Source of the DNA: CAIKMD01 sp963803265
Lineage (GTDB): Bacteria; Pseudomonadota; Alphaproteobacteria; ATCC43930; CGMCC-115725
Length of the DNA: 64,000 nucleotides
NCBI GenBank assembly: GCA_963803265.1
Contig: CAWDLZ010000002.1
Location: forward strand, 124,001 to 188,000
Direction: 5' to 3'
The notes below the pieces were generated by a model. The model was given only the letters and a program-made list of their open reading frames with translations, had not been told where the DNA came from and did not search any database. Shown in pieces: positions 45,611 through 55,971 of this stretch. The translations under genes and the position numbers were made by a program. Position 1 is the stretch's first letter; each line of letters begins with the position of its first letter.

Positions 45611-46020
45611 CGCGCGATTAAGCCCGCGGCCCAGGAGTCCAAGCCACCGGCCCCCGTCGCGTAATCGATGCTCAGCTCTCTGAGCACATGGCGGCGCGAA
45701 GCGTGATGCCGGTGCCAGCCGCCGACGAAATGCGGGTGCAGGAACCCGCGGACGCGGATGCTCGGGACGAATTCTATTGGTGTAGTTCGATCCGCGGTAC
45801 GGCCCATTCCGCCGCGTCTATCTAGGGTGTGAAATCGCTTCCAAGAGTGACCCCACCTGCGAATGCATGCAGGTCATTGATTGCACGAGCAAATCCGTGT
45901 CCTGGGTGGGGTCACGCTTCGCGTCGAACCCTGACTCCACCAAATTCCGATCTTTCACAACAAGATCAATGCTCTGTGAGACAGCACGGGTGGGGGTCAA
46001 CATTGCGCACGATTTTGCAT
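45611..46020. other. Stretch with a possible gene fragment and copy 3 of the element-end repeat
   Basis: At 45650-45800 the minus strand reads FVPSIRVRGFLHPHFVGGWH, RHHASRRHVLRELSID, which is protein-like but not recognised. From about 45830 to 46020 lie mobile-element ends: GTGTGAAATCGCTTCCAAGAGTGACCCC at 45829 (shared with 40685) and the ~100 bp repeat (45925-46020). No intact gene is present. Confidence 0.4.
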
Positions 46021-46149
46021 CGAAGGCGTCAAAGAACGTGCCGACCCCGAGAATGCGCACGATGTGCAGATGGAACCGCAGGAACGGCATAGGGTCGAGA
46101 CGTTCTGCGATTTCGCCGGCAGTCACGCTTCGGCGCTCGCCCGTTGCTA
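46021..46149 (-). pseudogene. N-terminal fragment of a further MFS transporter gene
   Basis: The minus strand reads GERRSVTAGEIAERLDPMPF, then LRFHLHIVRILGVGTFFDAF. This matches the N-terminus of the neighbouring MFS protein (VTADDISNRIDRLPFLPLHF, ILATGTFFDAFDS). It breaks at 46021, exactly where the recurrent element-end sequence starts. The rest of this carrier gene is lost. It directly follows the intact MFS gene, as a tandem paralogue cut by a mobile element. Confidence 0.65.
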
Positions 46150-47553
46150 TCAGGGCGACAGTTCCTCGAGCGCGCGGCGCTTTGTCTCGAGCCCCCACCC
46201 TGCCATCACCAGGCTCGCATAAAGCGCGACCGCCGCGAACAGCACGAAGACGAGCGCGATCGAGCCGGTCTGCGCCATCATGAACCCCACTGCCGACGGC
46301 GCCAGGAACGCGCCGAGGCGATTGAGGCTGCTCCCCGTCGCCGTCCCCCAGGCGCGCATGCGGGTCGGATAGATTTCCGGCAGGTAGAGGAAGACGACGC
46401 TGGCGGCTATCGCCGAGCCGGACTGCATGACGATCCCGCACGCGAGCAGCGCCGGCCAGGTGTGTATGCCCAAGGGCCCGGTGACGAGGACGCCGATGAG
46501 CGCGCCCGCGGTCGCGAGGCCGAACCCGAGGGAGAACCAGGTTTTGCGGCCGAGGCGATCGATGGTGACGGCCGCGGTGTAAACCCAGGCAAGGGTGATC
46601 CCGCTTTGTAGGATCGAGAGCATGATCGCGCGGCTTGCCGGCAGGCCGCCGATCTTCATGTAGAGCGTCGGTGCCCAGGTCGAGAAGCCTTGCGAGATGA
46701 AATAGGCGCAAAACGCCATGCTCCACGAGACGAAGGTGCGGCGCGCATAGAGGCCGCGGAAGAGCTCAAGAAATTGCGTGCGCCCCGGCTTCACCTTGAG
46801 CGGCTCCGCGGGAAAGAGGGCGCGGCCGTGGCGGCGCGCTTGGTCCTCCATGCGGCGCACCGTGGCGTCGGCCTCGCTGATGCGCCCCTTGGTCGCAAGC
46901 CAGCGCGGCAATTCTGGCAGCGCGAAGGCGGCGACGAAAGCGATGAGGAGCGGCAAACCGCCGATCGCGAAGAGCGCCCGCCAGCCCAGGGCGGGCCCAA
47001 AGAGGGTCAGACAGAGGAGTGCGGCCACGGGCGCGAAGAACAGGCCCCATGCGAAGAGGCTCTGATAGAGCGTGATGAAGAGGCCGCGAGCCCGCCCGCG
47101 CACGATTTCCGCGAAGAACGCCGCCGCGACTGGCACCTCAGCGCCGAGCCCGACGCCTTGGATGGCGCGCGCCCAGATGATCCAGTCGACGCTGGTTGCC
47201 AGCGCAGTTGCAAGAGAGCACAGCGCGAACAAGCCAAGCGCCGCGACGAACGACCATTTGCGGCCGATTCGTTCGGCGAGCCAGCCGATGGCGATGGCAC
47301 CGAAGAATTGGCCGCCGGCGGCGGCGCTGAGCAGGATGCCGCCGGTGCGGAAATTGAAATGGAAGCTCGCCACAAGCATGGTGAGCGCAGTCGCCATACT
47401 CATCGAATCGAAGGCGTCGAAGAAGGTGCCCGTGGCCAGGATGCCAGCGTAGCGAAAATGGAGCGGCAGGAAGGGCAACCGGTCGATGCGGTTAGAGATG
47501 TCGTCGGCGGTCACTTCGACGCCGGAGGAAATCTCGATCTGAGACGTTGCCAT
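46150..47553 (-). CDS. MFS transporter (metabolite:H+ symporter type)
   Basis: The 467-residue inner-membrane carrier is intact with 12 likely membrane segments. It has TGTFFDAFDSMSMATALTML (TM1), the loop motif GWLAERIGRKWSFVAAL, AIQGVGLGAEVPVAAAFFAE, and PEIYPTRMRAWGTATGSSLN in the second half. The DAFD in TM1 resembles the DG(F/Y)D of aromatic-acid carriers. It is the likely importer for the adjacent catabolic genes. ATG at 47553 begins MATSQIEISSG; a G-rich stretch upstream may serve as ribosome site. Confidence 0.9.
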   Translation of the reverse strand: MATSQIEISSGVEVTADDISNRIDRLPFLPLHFRYAGILATGTFFDAFDSMSMATALTMLVASFHFNFRTGGILLSAAAGGQFFGAIAIGWLAERIGRKWSFVAALGLFALCSLATALATSVDWIIWARAIQGVGLGAEVPVAAAFFAEIVRGRARGLFITLYQSLFAWGLFFAPVAALLCLTLFGPALGWRALFAIGGLPLLIAFVAAFALPELPRWLATKGRISEADATVRRMEDQARRHGRALFPAEPLKVKPGRTQFLELFRGLYARRTFVSWSMAFCAYFISQGFSTWAPTLYMKIGGLPASRAIMLSILQSGITLAWVYTAAVTIDRLGRKTWFSLGFGLATAGALIGVLVTGPLGIHTWPALLACGIVMQSGSAIAASVVFLYLPEIYPTRMRAWGTATGSSLNRLGAFLAPSAVGFMMAQTGSIALVFVLFAAVALYASLVMAGWGLETKRRALEELSP

Positions 47554-48014
47554 GTGCGCCCCCCCCTGCGTCTAGCCTTTGCAAGCAATCATGCACCCTC
47601 ATTGCCGGCAAGTAAACCGGGACTCCATCGCGCTCGATACCGCCCAAAAAGCCGATTCGCAAAGTTGTTGAGACGGAGGAATCGGTTCCTTCGCTGCCAT
47701 CAGCGATCATCATGTCGGTTAGCAATCCGCTTGAACGCTTCAACAAGGCGATCAAGCGGCGAGCCACCATCGGATCGCCGGATCGATCGGGCCGCACCCT
47801 AACGCGAGAAGACCCGCCAAAACCGATGGATTTTAGCGACGCGTCGTGGCACTGTTTGGCGCTTCGAAATATCGCCATCACGTGTCGGAATGGTGGGCAC
47901 GCTTCGACATCACGATCCAACCGACAAGCCGGGGCGGAACTGCGAGGGTCAGCTTGCAACACGGATGCACGTTCCAACGGCCTGCGCGCTTCGTGTGCAT
48001 CCGGAGAAACCAAT
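47554..48014. other. Divergent region with a short IS256-like transposase remnant (47712-47763)
   Basis: On the plus strand SNPLERFNKAIKRRA at about 47715-47760 matches the conserved NP(L/I)ERLNKEIKRR motif of IS256-family (mutator) transposases; nothing else of the enzyme is seen. The rest is without a supported gene. Promoters for the MFS gene (minus) and the UbiD-like gene (plus) should lie here. Confidence 0.5.
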
Positions 48015-49683
48015 ATGAGTGACGGAACTCCTCTGAAAAACACGACGACACCGCGTACGGTGCGCGCGGCACCGTCCCAGACCACGACCTCGGCGCGCCA
48101 AGACGTGGACCTCAATGCGTTCCGGCTTCGTGGCTTCGTGGACAAGCTTGTGGCGCTCGGCATGGTCGAGGTCCATGACGAGCCGGTGCTCATGACCGAG
48201 CTTAGCGCGATCATCGAGGCATCGGATCGCGCGACCCTCTTCCGCCGCGCCGGACCCGAGGCCTACGAGATCGTCGCGCGCGCTGCGGGCAGCCGCGCGC
48301 GCATGGCGGTGGCATATGGCGTCCCCGAAGAGAAGGCGCAGGACGAAGTGCTGCGCCGGCTCGAAAACCCACAGCCGATCTTCTACATCCCGTCCAACGA
48401 AGCTCCGGTCCACGAGGTGGTGCTGACCGGCAAGGATATCGATCTCTCCAAGCTGCCGTTCTATCCCCACCACCAATACGACGGCAGCACGTACATCAAT
48501 TCCGGCATCGATTACATCGTCAATCCCGAGACCGGGCTGATGAATGTCGGCGCTCGCAGGCTCAGCTTGCGCAACCGCACTGAACTCGGCTCCAATCTCA
48601 CGGCGCAGTCCGACTTGCGGAACATCTACCGCAAATGCGTTGCCCGCAGTGAACCGCTCGCGATCAGCTTCACCTGCGGCGCCTGGCCAACGGACCTCCT
48701 CTCCGCGGCGGGCATGCGCGCGGCCCGGCTCAAAGACGAGATCGAGCTCGTGGCCCGCATGCGCGGCGCGCCGCTGCCACTGGTGCGCAGCCTCACTAAT
48801 GATGTGCCGGTGCCGGCCGACGCCGAAATGGTCCTCGAGGGCTATTTCGACGAGGAGGGTTATCACGAGCCGGAAGGGCCTTACGGCGAATACATGGGCT
48901 ATTACGGGGCCATGCACTTGGACCCAGTGTTTCACGTCACCGCGATCTGCATGCGCAAGGACGTGCTGCACCAAACGCTCTTGAACGGCGCCGGCAAGCA
49001 TCTCGAACGCACCGACGGCTCGGGCGGCGTCTTCACGGACGCGGGCGAAGCGCAGATGCTGCGCCGGCTGAGGGGCCTCGGCTTCGACGTGGCGAAGGTG
49101 TGCCTCGCCCTCGACGTCGGGTGCGGGGCATCACCTGCGAGTCGCGATGCGGCCGCGCAACGCCGCCGATGCCCGCGCGCTGATCCTCGCGGTGTTCGGC
49201 ATGATGCCGTCGATCAAGCACGTCTTCGTGGTCAACGACGACATCAACGTCCACAACGACGGCGAGATGGACTGGGCCATGTCAACCCGCTTCCAGGCCG
49301 ACCGCGACCTGATCGTGCAGTCGGGGATGGCGAAGAGCAGCATGGACCCGTCGAGCTTCGGGCGGGAGAGCGGCACCAAGGCGGGCTTCGACTGCACCGT
49401 GCCTTATGGCCGCGCGCCCACGGTCACCACGGTCGTGGCGGCGCCGCCGGTCTTCGCCGGGCCGGCGCGCTTCCAGACCGTGCGCCAGGCGCTGGAAGCG
49501 GGCCCGATCTATTTCGCCAAGATCGTCGAGTCCCTGGGCAGCACCGACGGCCGCGAGGTGGCGCTGGCGCTCGACGAGCTCCGCGGCGCGGGCGAGCTCG
49601 TGCGCGACCGCGATGGCCGGTACCAGCTCGGCACCGCCAAGAAGGGAACCACCGGCATCGTCGGAGGCGGCGCGCACGACTAA
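48015..49683 (+). CDS. UbiD-family (prenyl-FMN) decarboxylase, one frameshift
   Basis: UbiD enzymes reversibly decarboxylate aromatic or alpha,beta-unsaturated acids with prenylated FMN. The protein of about 555 residues has NSGIDYIVNPETGLMNVGAR (metal/phosphate site), the catalytic HEPEGPYGEYMGYYG near residue 290, and IKHVFVVNDDINVHND with the C-terminal Asp cluster. The last third is one frame away because of an extra G in the run at 49125-49128; the corrected join reads LDVGCGHHLRVAMRPRN. No UbiX gene (prenyltransferase) is nearby. ATG at 48015 is used. It heads the run of monooxygenases and molybdenum hydroxylase. Confidence 0.88.
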
Positions 49684-49808
49684 GTGCCCTGTGCGGGTGC
49701 TGCAACAGTTCGCTGCATCTTCCCGCTGCGATGAGGCCCTGGACAGCGCCGAGAGCGGGCGCTTAGAGTTCACGGCTTCGCGCTGGCGGCGCGCAGCGGA
49801 GGAGGCGC

Positions 49809-51470
49809 ATGAGGATGGTGGGCGAGCCTGGGCGGGGCGAATTCGATGCGTCCGTCCCCGTCCTCATCATCGGCGGCGGCCCGATCGGCCTCGGCCTGGC
49901 GGCCGATCTCGGCTGGCGTGGGGTCGAGTGCCTGCTGGTCGAGAAGAACGACGGCACGATCTACCACCCGCGCGCCGACACCGAGAATGGCCGCACCATG
50001 GAGTTCTGCCGCCGCTGGGGCATCGCCGACAAGGTGCGCGCCGCCGGCACCTCGCCCGATTTCCCACGCACGGTGCTGATCTGCACCTCGCTTGCGGGCT
50101 ACGAGCTCGGCCGCATCCCGCGCCCGAGCCATGGCGGGCAGGCGCCGCTCCCCTATTCCCCCGAGCGCACCCAGCGCTGCAACCAGATATGGTTCGATCC
50201 CATATTGCGCGAGCTCGCCGAAGGCTTTCCGACCGTGCGGCTGCGCTACCACTGCCGGTTCGAGAGCTTCGTCCAGGACGCGGACGGCGTCACCGCCGAG
50301 GTCACCGATCTGCCTTCCGGCCGGCGCGAGCGCATCCGCGCGCAGTACTTGGTTGCGTGCTGCGGCGGCCAATCCTCGGTCGCGAAGACGCTCGGCATCC
50401 GCTACTCGGGCGAGCCGGTGCTCGACCACAACGTCAACATCATGTTCCGCGTGAAGGAGCTCTGGAAGTATCACGACAAGGGCAAATGCTCATTCAACTT
50501 CATCGTCGGCCCCAAGGGCACAACCTGGGGCAATGTGATGGAGGTCAACGGCAACGATCTCTGGCGCTTGGGCGTCAGCGGCTTCGCTGAGCCGGTCGAT
50601 CCGCAGACGCTCGACGCCGGCCACTTTATCCGTCTCGCGGTCGGCACCGACCTTCCCTACGAGCTCATCTCGGTCGATCCCTGGACCTGCCGCTCCTTGA
50701 TCGCGGACGGCTATGGGCGCGGCCGCGCGTTCCTGGCGGGCGACGTCGTGCACCAGCATTCGCCCGCGGGCGGCATCGGCATGAACACCGGCATGGGCGA
50801 CATCGTCGATCTGGGCTGGAAGCTTGAGGCCGTGCTCGCGGGCTGGGGCGGGCCGGGGCTCATGCCCTCCTACGAGGCCGAGCGCCTGCCGATCGGGCGG
50901 CGCAATGTCGGCTTCGCGACCGAGAACTACCACTTCGCGCACGAGAAGTTTGAGGGATCGGCGGCGGCGATCGCCGACCCAACTCCCGAAGGCGACGCGG
51001 TGCGCCATGCGCTCGGCAAGCAGATGGTTGCGCGGCGCAGCCAGATCCATGTTTTCGAAGGCGTCGCCTTGGGCTACCGCTACGATCCATCGCCGATCGT
51101 CTGCCCGGATGGCCGGCCGCCCCCGCCTGAGATGAAGATCGAGTACGTCGCCAATTCCTCGATCGGCGCGCGGGCGCCCCATGCCTGGCTTAGCGACGGG
51201 CGCTCGATTCTCGATCTCTTCGGGCGCGGCTTCGTGCTGTTGCGCTTTGGCGCCAAGGCTGCGGATTCGGCGGGGCTCGAAGCCGCGGCAAGCGCCCGCG
51301 GCGTGCCCTTGACCACGCTCGACATCGCCGAGCTCGAGATCCGGAAGCTCTACGGGCGCCGCCTGGTTCTGGTGCGGCCCGACGGCCACATCGCCTGGCA
51401 CGACGACGCGGCACCCGCCGATCCCGCCGCGGTCATCGACCGCGTACGCGGCGCGGCCGCTGCGGCCTGA
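49809..51470 (+). CDS. FAD-dependent aromatic monooxygenase (copy 1)
   Basis: This 553-residue flavoprotein belongs to the PheA/TetX (FAD_binding_3) class, which hydroxylates phenolic rings with NAD(P)H and O2. It shows the dinucleotide fold VLIIGGGPIGLGLAADLG near residue 17, the second FAD motif RAFLAGDVVHQHSPAGGIGM near 305, and a thioredoxin-like C-terminal domain (ILDLFGRGFVLLRFG). Its length and C-terminal domain match pentachlorophenol or 3-(3-hydroxyphenyl)propionate hydroxylases. A GGAGGAGG site precedes ATG 49809. Only 26 bases separate it from its paralogue, so they are one operon. Confidence 0.92.
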   Translation: MRMVGEPGRGEFDASVPVLIIGGGPIGLGLAADLGWRGVECLLVEKNDGTIYHPRADTENGRTMEFCRRWGIADKVRAAGTSPDFPRTVLICTSLAGYELGRIPRPSHGGQAPLPYSPERTQRCNQIWFDPILRELAEGFPTVRLRYHCRFESFVQDADGVTAEVTDLPSGRRERIRAQYLVACCGGQSSVAKTLGIRYSGEPVLDHNVNIMFRVKELWKYHDKGKCSFNFIVGPKGTTWGNVMEVNGNDLWRLGVSGFAEPVDPQTLDAGHFIRLAVGTDLPYELISVDPWTCRSLIADGYGRGRAFLAGDVVHQHSPAGGIGMNTGMGDIVDLGWKLEAVLAGWGGPGLMPSYEAERLPIGRRNVGFATENYHFAHEKFEGSAAAIADPTPEGDAVRHALGKQMVARRSQIHVFEGVALGYRYDPSPIVCPDGRPPPPEMKIEYVANSSIGARAPHAWLSDGRSILDLFGRGFVLLRFGAKAADSAGLEAAASARGVPLTTLDIAELEIRKLYGRRLVLVRPDGHIAWHDDAAPADPAAVIDRVRGAAAAA

Positions 51471-51496
51471 CCCCGCGCTCGTAGCGGAGGAAACGC

Positions 51497-53167
51497 GTGG
51501 TAGCGGAAGGCGAAGCGGGAACCGGCGGCCCGGACCTCAAGGTTCCGGTTCTCATCATTGGCGGCGGCCCGATCGGCCTCGGCCTCGCCGCCGATCTTGG
51601 CTGGCGCGGCGTGAAGTGCCTGCTGGTCGAGAAGAACGACGGCACAATCTATCATCCGCGCGCCAACACCGAGAACATCCGCACCATGGAGTTCTGCCGC
51701 CGCTGGGGCGTCGCCGACAAGGTGCGGAACTCGGGCACGCCGCTCGACTTTCCGCGCACGGTGGTGATCGCTACGTCGCTTGCGGGCTACGAGCTCGGCC
51801 GCATCCCGCGCCCGAGCCATGGCGGGCAGGCGCCGCTCCCCTATTCACCCGAGCGGACCCAGCGCTGCAATCAGATCTGGTTCGATCCGATCCTGCGCGA
51901 GCTGGCGGAGGGCTTCCCCACGGCGAAGCTGCGCTATCACTGCCGCTTCGAGACTTTCCAGCAGGACGAGGACGGCGTCACCGCCGAGGTCACCGACCTG
52001 CCTTCCGGCCGGCGCGAGCGCATCCGCGCGCAGTACCTGGTCGCATGCTGCGGCGGCCAATCCTCGGTCGCGAAGACGCTCGGCATCCGCTATTCGGGTG
52101 AGCCGGTGCTCGATCACAACGTCAACATCATGTTCCGCGTGAAGGAGCTATGGAAGTACCACGACAAAGGCAAGTTCACCTTCTGCTTCATCGTCGGCGC
52201 CGACGGCACGAACTGGGGCAGCGTGGTCGAAGTCAACGGCAACGATCTCTGGCGCTTGGGGGTCAACGGCTTCGCCGAGCCGGTCGATCCACAGAAGATC
52301 GATCCCCACCACTACATCCGCCTCGCGGTCGGCGCCCACATCCCCTACGAGCTGATCTCGGTTAATCCCTGGACCTGCCGCTCCTTGATCGCGGACAGGT
52401 ATGGGCGCGGCCGCGTGTTCCTCGCGGGCGACGTCGTGCACCAGCATTCGCCCGCGGGCGGCCTCGGCATGAACACCGGCATGGAGGACTCCATCGACCT
52501 GAGCTGGAAGCTCGACGCCGTGCTCGCGGGCTGGGCCGGGCCGCGGCTGCTCGACTCCTACAATGCCGAGCGCCAGCCGGTAGGGCGGCGCAACGTGGGC
52601 TTCGCGACCGAGAACTATCATTCCGCGCGCGCCTCCTTCGACGAGAAGGCAACCGCGATCGCCGATCCGACGCCCGAAGGCGAGGCGGTGCGCCAGTCGC
52701 TGGGCATGGCCATCGTCGCGCGACGCAGCCAGATCCATGTCTTCGACGGCGTCGCCCTGGGCTACCGCTACGATCCGTCGCCGATCACGTGGCCCGACGG
52801 AAGCCCGCCGCTTCCCGGGATGAAAACCGAGTACATCGCTAATGCCTCGATCGGCGCGCGGGCGCCCCATGCCTGGCTGCGCGACGGGCGCTCGATTCTT
52901 GATCTCTTCGGGCGCGGCTTCGTGCTGTTGCGCTTTGGCGCCAATACTGCGGATTCGGCGGGGCTCGAAACGGCCGCAAATGCGCGCGGCGTGCCCTTGA
53001 CGACGCTCGACATTGCCGAGCCCGAGATCGCGCGGCTTTACGAGCGCCGCCTCGTTCTCGTCCGGCCCGACGGCCACATCGCCTGGCACGACGATGGGGG
53101 GGCCGCCGATCCCGCCGCGGTCATCGACCGCGTGCGCGGCGCGGCACCAGCGCAACCGACCGCATAA
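51497..53167 (+). CDS. FAD-dependent aromatic monooxygenase (copy 2)
   Basis: This 556-residue paralogue of the preceding gene shares long identical stretches (GYELGRIPRPSHGGQAPLPY, VACCGGQSSVAKTLGIRYSG, FAGDVVHQ-type LAGDVVHQHSPAGG). The two FAD motifs and the C-terminal domain are intact. Differences cluster in the first 100 residues, at residues 250-275 and in the C-terminal part, so substrate preference may differ. GTG at 51497 follows GGAGGAAACGC. The tandem arrangement and high similarity point to recent gene duplication. Confidence 0.92.
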   Translation: MVAEGEAGTGGPDLKVPVLIIGGGPIGLGLAADLGWRGVKCLLVEKNDGTIYHPRANTENIRTMEFCRRWGVADKVRNSGTPLDFPRTVVIATSLAGYELGRIPRPSHGGQAPLPYSPERTQRCNQIWFDPILRELAEGFPTAKLRYHCRFETFQQDEDGVTAEVTDLPSGRRERIRAQYLVACCGGQSSVAKTLGIRYSGEPVLDHNVNIMFRVKELWKYHDKGKFTFCFIVGADGTNWGSVVEVNGNDLWRLGVNGFAEPVDPQKIDPHHYIRLAVGAHIPYELISVNPWTCRSLIADRYGRGRVFLAGDVVHQHSPAGGLGMNTGMEDSIDLSWKLDAVLAGWAGPRLLDSYNAERQPVGRRNVGFATENYHSARASFDEKATAIADPTPEGEAVRQSLGMAIVARRSQIHVFDGVALGYRYDPSPITWPDGSPPLPGMKTEYIANASIGARAPHAWLRDGRSILDLFGRGFVLLRFGANTADSAGLETAANARGVPLTTLDIAEPEIARLYERRLVLVRPDGHIAWHDDGGAADPAAVIDRVRGAAPAQPTA

Positions 53168-53189
53168 CCTTCGAGAGCAAGAGGCACAC

Positions 53190-55512
53190 GTGGATTTAGG
53201 AATTGGCCAGCCGGTTCGCCGCATCGAAGATGACCACCTGCTGACCGGAAGCGGGTGCTACGGCGACGACAACAACGTTCCGGGCCAGGTCTATGGCCAC
53301 GTCCTGCGTGCGCCGTATGCGCATGCGCGCTTGAAGCGGATCGACACGACGAAGGCCAAAGCAGCGCCGGGCGTGCTCGCAGTGCTGACCGGCGCTGAAT
53401 ACCTGGCCGATGGCTTGAAGCCGCTGACCGCTAATTCCATTTCCGGCGACCCGCAGCTCGCCAACCGCGACGGCTCCGACATCTGGCTCACGCCGCAATG
53501 GCCGATCGTCACCGACAAGGTGCGCTGCATCGGCGAGAACCTCGCCTTCGTCGTCGCCGAGACCCTGGGCCAGGCCCGGGACGCCGCCGAACTCATCGCA
53601 TTCGAGCTCGAGCCGCTGCCGGTGATGGCTGACGCGCGCAAAGCGATGGCCGCCGGCGCCGCCACGGTGTGGGATGCCGTTCCCGACAACGTTGACATCG
53701 ACCACGAGCGCGGCGACAAAGCGGCGGTCGATGCCGCCTTCGCGCGGGCCCACCACACGACCAGTATCGATATCGAGAACAACCGCGTCACAGGCGTGCC
53801 GATGGAGCCGCGCGCGACGCTCGCGCAATATCATGCCGCAACTGGCAGCCTCACCCTCTCGACGGCCTCGCAGAATCCGCACAACCTCAAGACCACGACG
53901 GCGCGCATGCTCGCCATGCCGGAAGAGAAGATCCGCGTCATCGTGAAGGACGTGGGTGGCGGTTATGGGGTGCGCACCCGCTACACCGAGACCATCCTCA
54001 CCGCCTGGGCGGCGCTGCGGATCGGGCGGTCGGTGAAGAATACTATCGACCGGTCGGAGGCGTTCATTAGCGATAGCCAGGCGCGTGACATCTGGACCCA
54101 TGCCGAGCTCGCATTCGAGGCCAAAGGCAAGATCCTCGCCATGCGCGTCTATTCCCATGCCGATCTCGGCTGCGAGACGATCCAGTTCACGCCCATGGCG
54201 CGCAGCATCGCGGTCGCCACCGGCGTCTATCATGTGCCGCTGGCGCATGCGACCATGAAGGGCGTCCTCACCAACCGGGTTCCGATCTCGGTCTATCGCG
54301 GCGCCGGGCGGCCCGAGGCCATGTACGTGATCGAGCGCCTGATGGACAAGGCGGCGCAGGAGTTGGCGATCGATCCGGTCGAGCTCCGGCGCCGCAACCT
54401 GATCCCGGTCGCCGCCATCCCCTATGCCAACCCGCTCGCAACGACCTACGATTCCGGCGAGTTCGAGAAGAACATGGACATGGCGCTGGCGCTCGCCGAC
54501 TGGAGCGGGTTCGCCGCGCGGCATGCGGAATTGGCGCGGCGCGGCCGGATGCGCGGCATCGGGATCGCCAACTACATCGAGTTCGACGACCGGCATGCCG
54601 CCCGAGCGCGCCGAGGTCGCGGTGCGGGGCGTAGGCAAGATCGAGACCGTCATCGGCACCATGGATACCGGGCAAGGCCACCGCACCTCCTTCGCGCAGA
54701 TCATCGTCGAGCTCTTGGGCGTGCCGTTCGACACGGTCGATATCCACGAGGGCGACACGGCGCGGGTCAAGATGGGCTCGGGCACGCATTCCTCGCGCTC
54801 GATGCGCGTCGGCGGGACGCTCATCAAGCGCGCGGCCGACGCGATCGTTGACCGGGGACGCAAGATCGCGTCCTATCTGCTCGAAGCATCGGTCGAGGAC
54901 GTCGAATTCCGCGCCGGCCGCTTCACCGTTACGGGCACCGACCGCTCGATCGGCCTCTTCGAGGTGGCGGCGGCGGCCGAGGGCGGCAAGCTCCCGGAGG
55001 CGCTCGACGGGCCGCTCGAATCGGCGCAAGAGACGCGCACCCTCATCCCGACGTTCCCCAACGGTTGCCATATCTGCGAGGTCGAGGTCGATGCCGAGAC
55101 CGGCACGGTCGCAATCGTCCGCTATACCGGCATCGACGATGTCGGGCGGGTGATCAATCCGCTCCTGGTGGACGGCCAGACCCATGGCGGCATCGTCCAG
55201 GGCGCGGGCCAGGCGCTGATGGAGAAGTGCCGCTACGATCCCGAATCGGGCCAGCTCCTGTCGGGCAGCTTCATGGATTACTGCATGCCGCGGGCCGACG
55301 ATTTCCCGCTCTTCGCTCTCAGCCTCAACGAGGTGCTGGCGCCCAACAACCCGCTCGGGATCAAGGGCGCGGGCGAGGGCGGCACCACCGGCGCTCCGCC
55401 CGCCATCATTAATGCTCTCGTCGATGCCCTGAAGCCCTTCGGCGTCCGCCATATCGACATGCCGGCGACGCCCGAGAAAGTCTGGCGTGCGATGCGATCG
55501 GGCCGCCGCTGA
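53190..55512 (+). CDS. Xanthine dehydrogenase-family molybdenum subunit (CoxL-like), one frameshift
   Basis: This large subunit of a molybdenum hydroxylase would add a hydroxyl group from water to an aromatic heterocycle or aldehyde. It starts (GTG 53190) with GQPVRRIEDDHLLTGSG and has VRAPYAHAR-like VLRAPYAHARL, DVGGGYGVRTRYTET, the cofactor loop VYRGAGRPEAMYVIERLMD and the end GAGEGGTTGAPPAIINAL with the catalytic Glu. The loop is not the CO-dehydrogenase type (AYRCSFR). One extra base near 54585 shifts the frame; the corrected join reads NYIEFTTGMPPERAEV. It follows monooxygenase copy 2 by 22 bases, but no iron-sulfur or FAD subunit follows; those at 60247-61579 could serve it. Confidence 0.88.
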
Positions 55513-55594
55513 GCTTACCCAGTCGGCAGCCGCATTCGAGTTCTACTGCGCGAGGGATCGCGCCGCCCGACTATCGAGAAAAATGCGGTATTGT

Positions 55595-55770
55595 GGCGCA
55601 TACACCCCCGAGAAACGAATCGGGCAGCGCGTGCGGGCGCGCGCAGGGCTAAAGGACGCTCGACTGCATGACCTGCGGCACACGTTCGCATCGGTAGCGG
55701 TGGCGGTGGGTCAAGGGCTGCCGATGATTGGAGCGCTGCTTGGTCACACGCAGGTGTGCAAAATCGCGCG
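55595..55770 (+). pseudogene. Tyrosine recombinase (phage integrase) C-terminal fragment
   Basis: The translation AGLKDARLHDLRHTFASVAV, then GLPMIGALLGHTQ contains the H-x-x-R box (HDLRH) and LGHT of the catalytic domain of tyrosine integrases. The first Arg and the final Tyr are missing, and at about 55754 the sequence changes to the recurrent element end (TGCAAAATCGCGCG). It cannot be active. It lies 1.65 kb inside the right copy of the tRNA-Ser end and may be the remains of the enzyme that integrated the island. Confidence 0.75.
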
Positions 55771-55777
55771 CAATGTT

Positions 55778-55971
55778 GGCTCTGACTCACTTTTGGTACA
55801 GGTCGGCAATCTGATCCGGATTTTCGCGCATCACGCACCAAGCGCGGAGGGCAACCATGGCTTTTTGGGCGCCGGCAGGCCTCCCCGTCGCCCGCTTCTG
55901 GGTCAACTCACGTGGCATCATCGCTTTGCGCCCGCTTCGAACCGGCGCTGCACCAAAAGTGAGTCAGAGCC
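55778..55971. mobile_element. MITE-like element with 20 bp terminal inverted repeats
   Basis: GGCTCTGACTCACTTTTGGT at 55778-55797 is the exact complement of 55952-55971. The element is 194 bases and encodes no transposase. CAATGTT flanks it on both sides (55771-55777 and 55972-55978), which fits a target duplication of seven or eight bases. Removing it restores TGCAAAATCGCGCG...CAATGTTGACCCCC, the same end sequence seen at 41.8 and 46.0 kb. It therefore inserted into an older element end. Confidence 0.75.

Noticed and set aside
45818..46726. Long minus-strand open frame of 302 residues
   Set aside because: It joins a wrong frame of the MFS gene, a short MFS fragment and mobile-element sequence. 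Only the 46021-46149 part is meaningful.
53190..55512. CO dehydrogenase large subunit
   Set aside because: The active-site loop is YRGAGRPEA rather than the AYRCSFR type with the selenium-linked Cys of true CO dehydrogenase, and no CoxS or CoxM gene follows.
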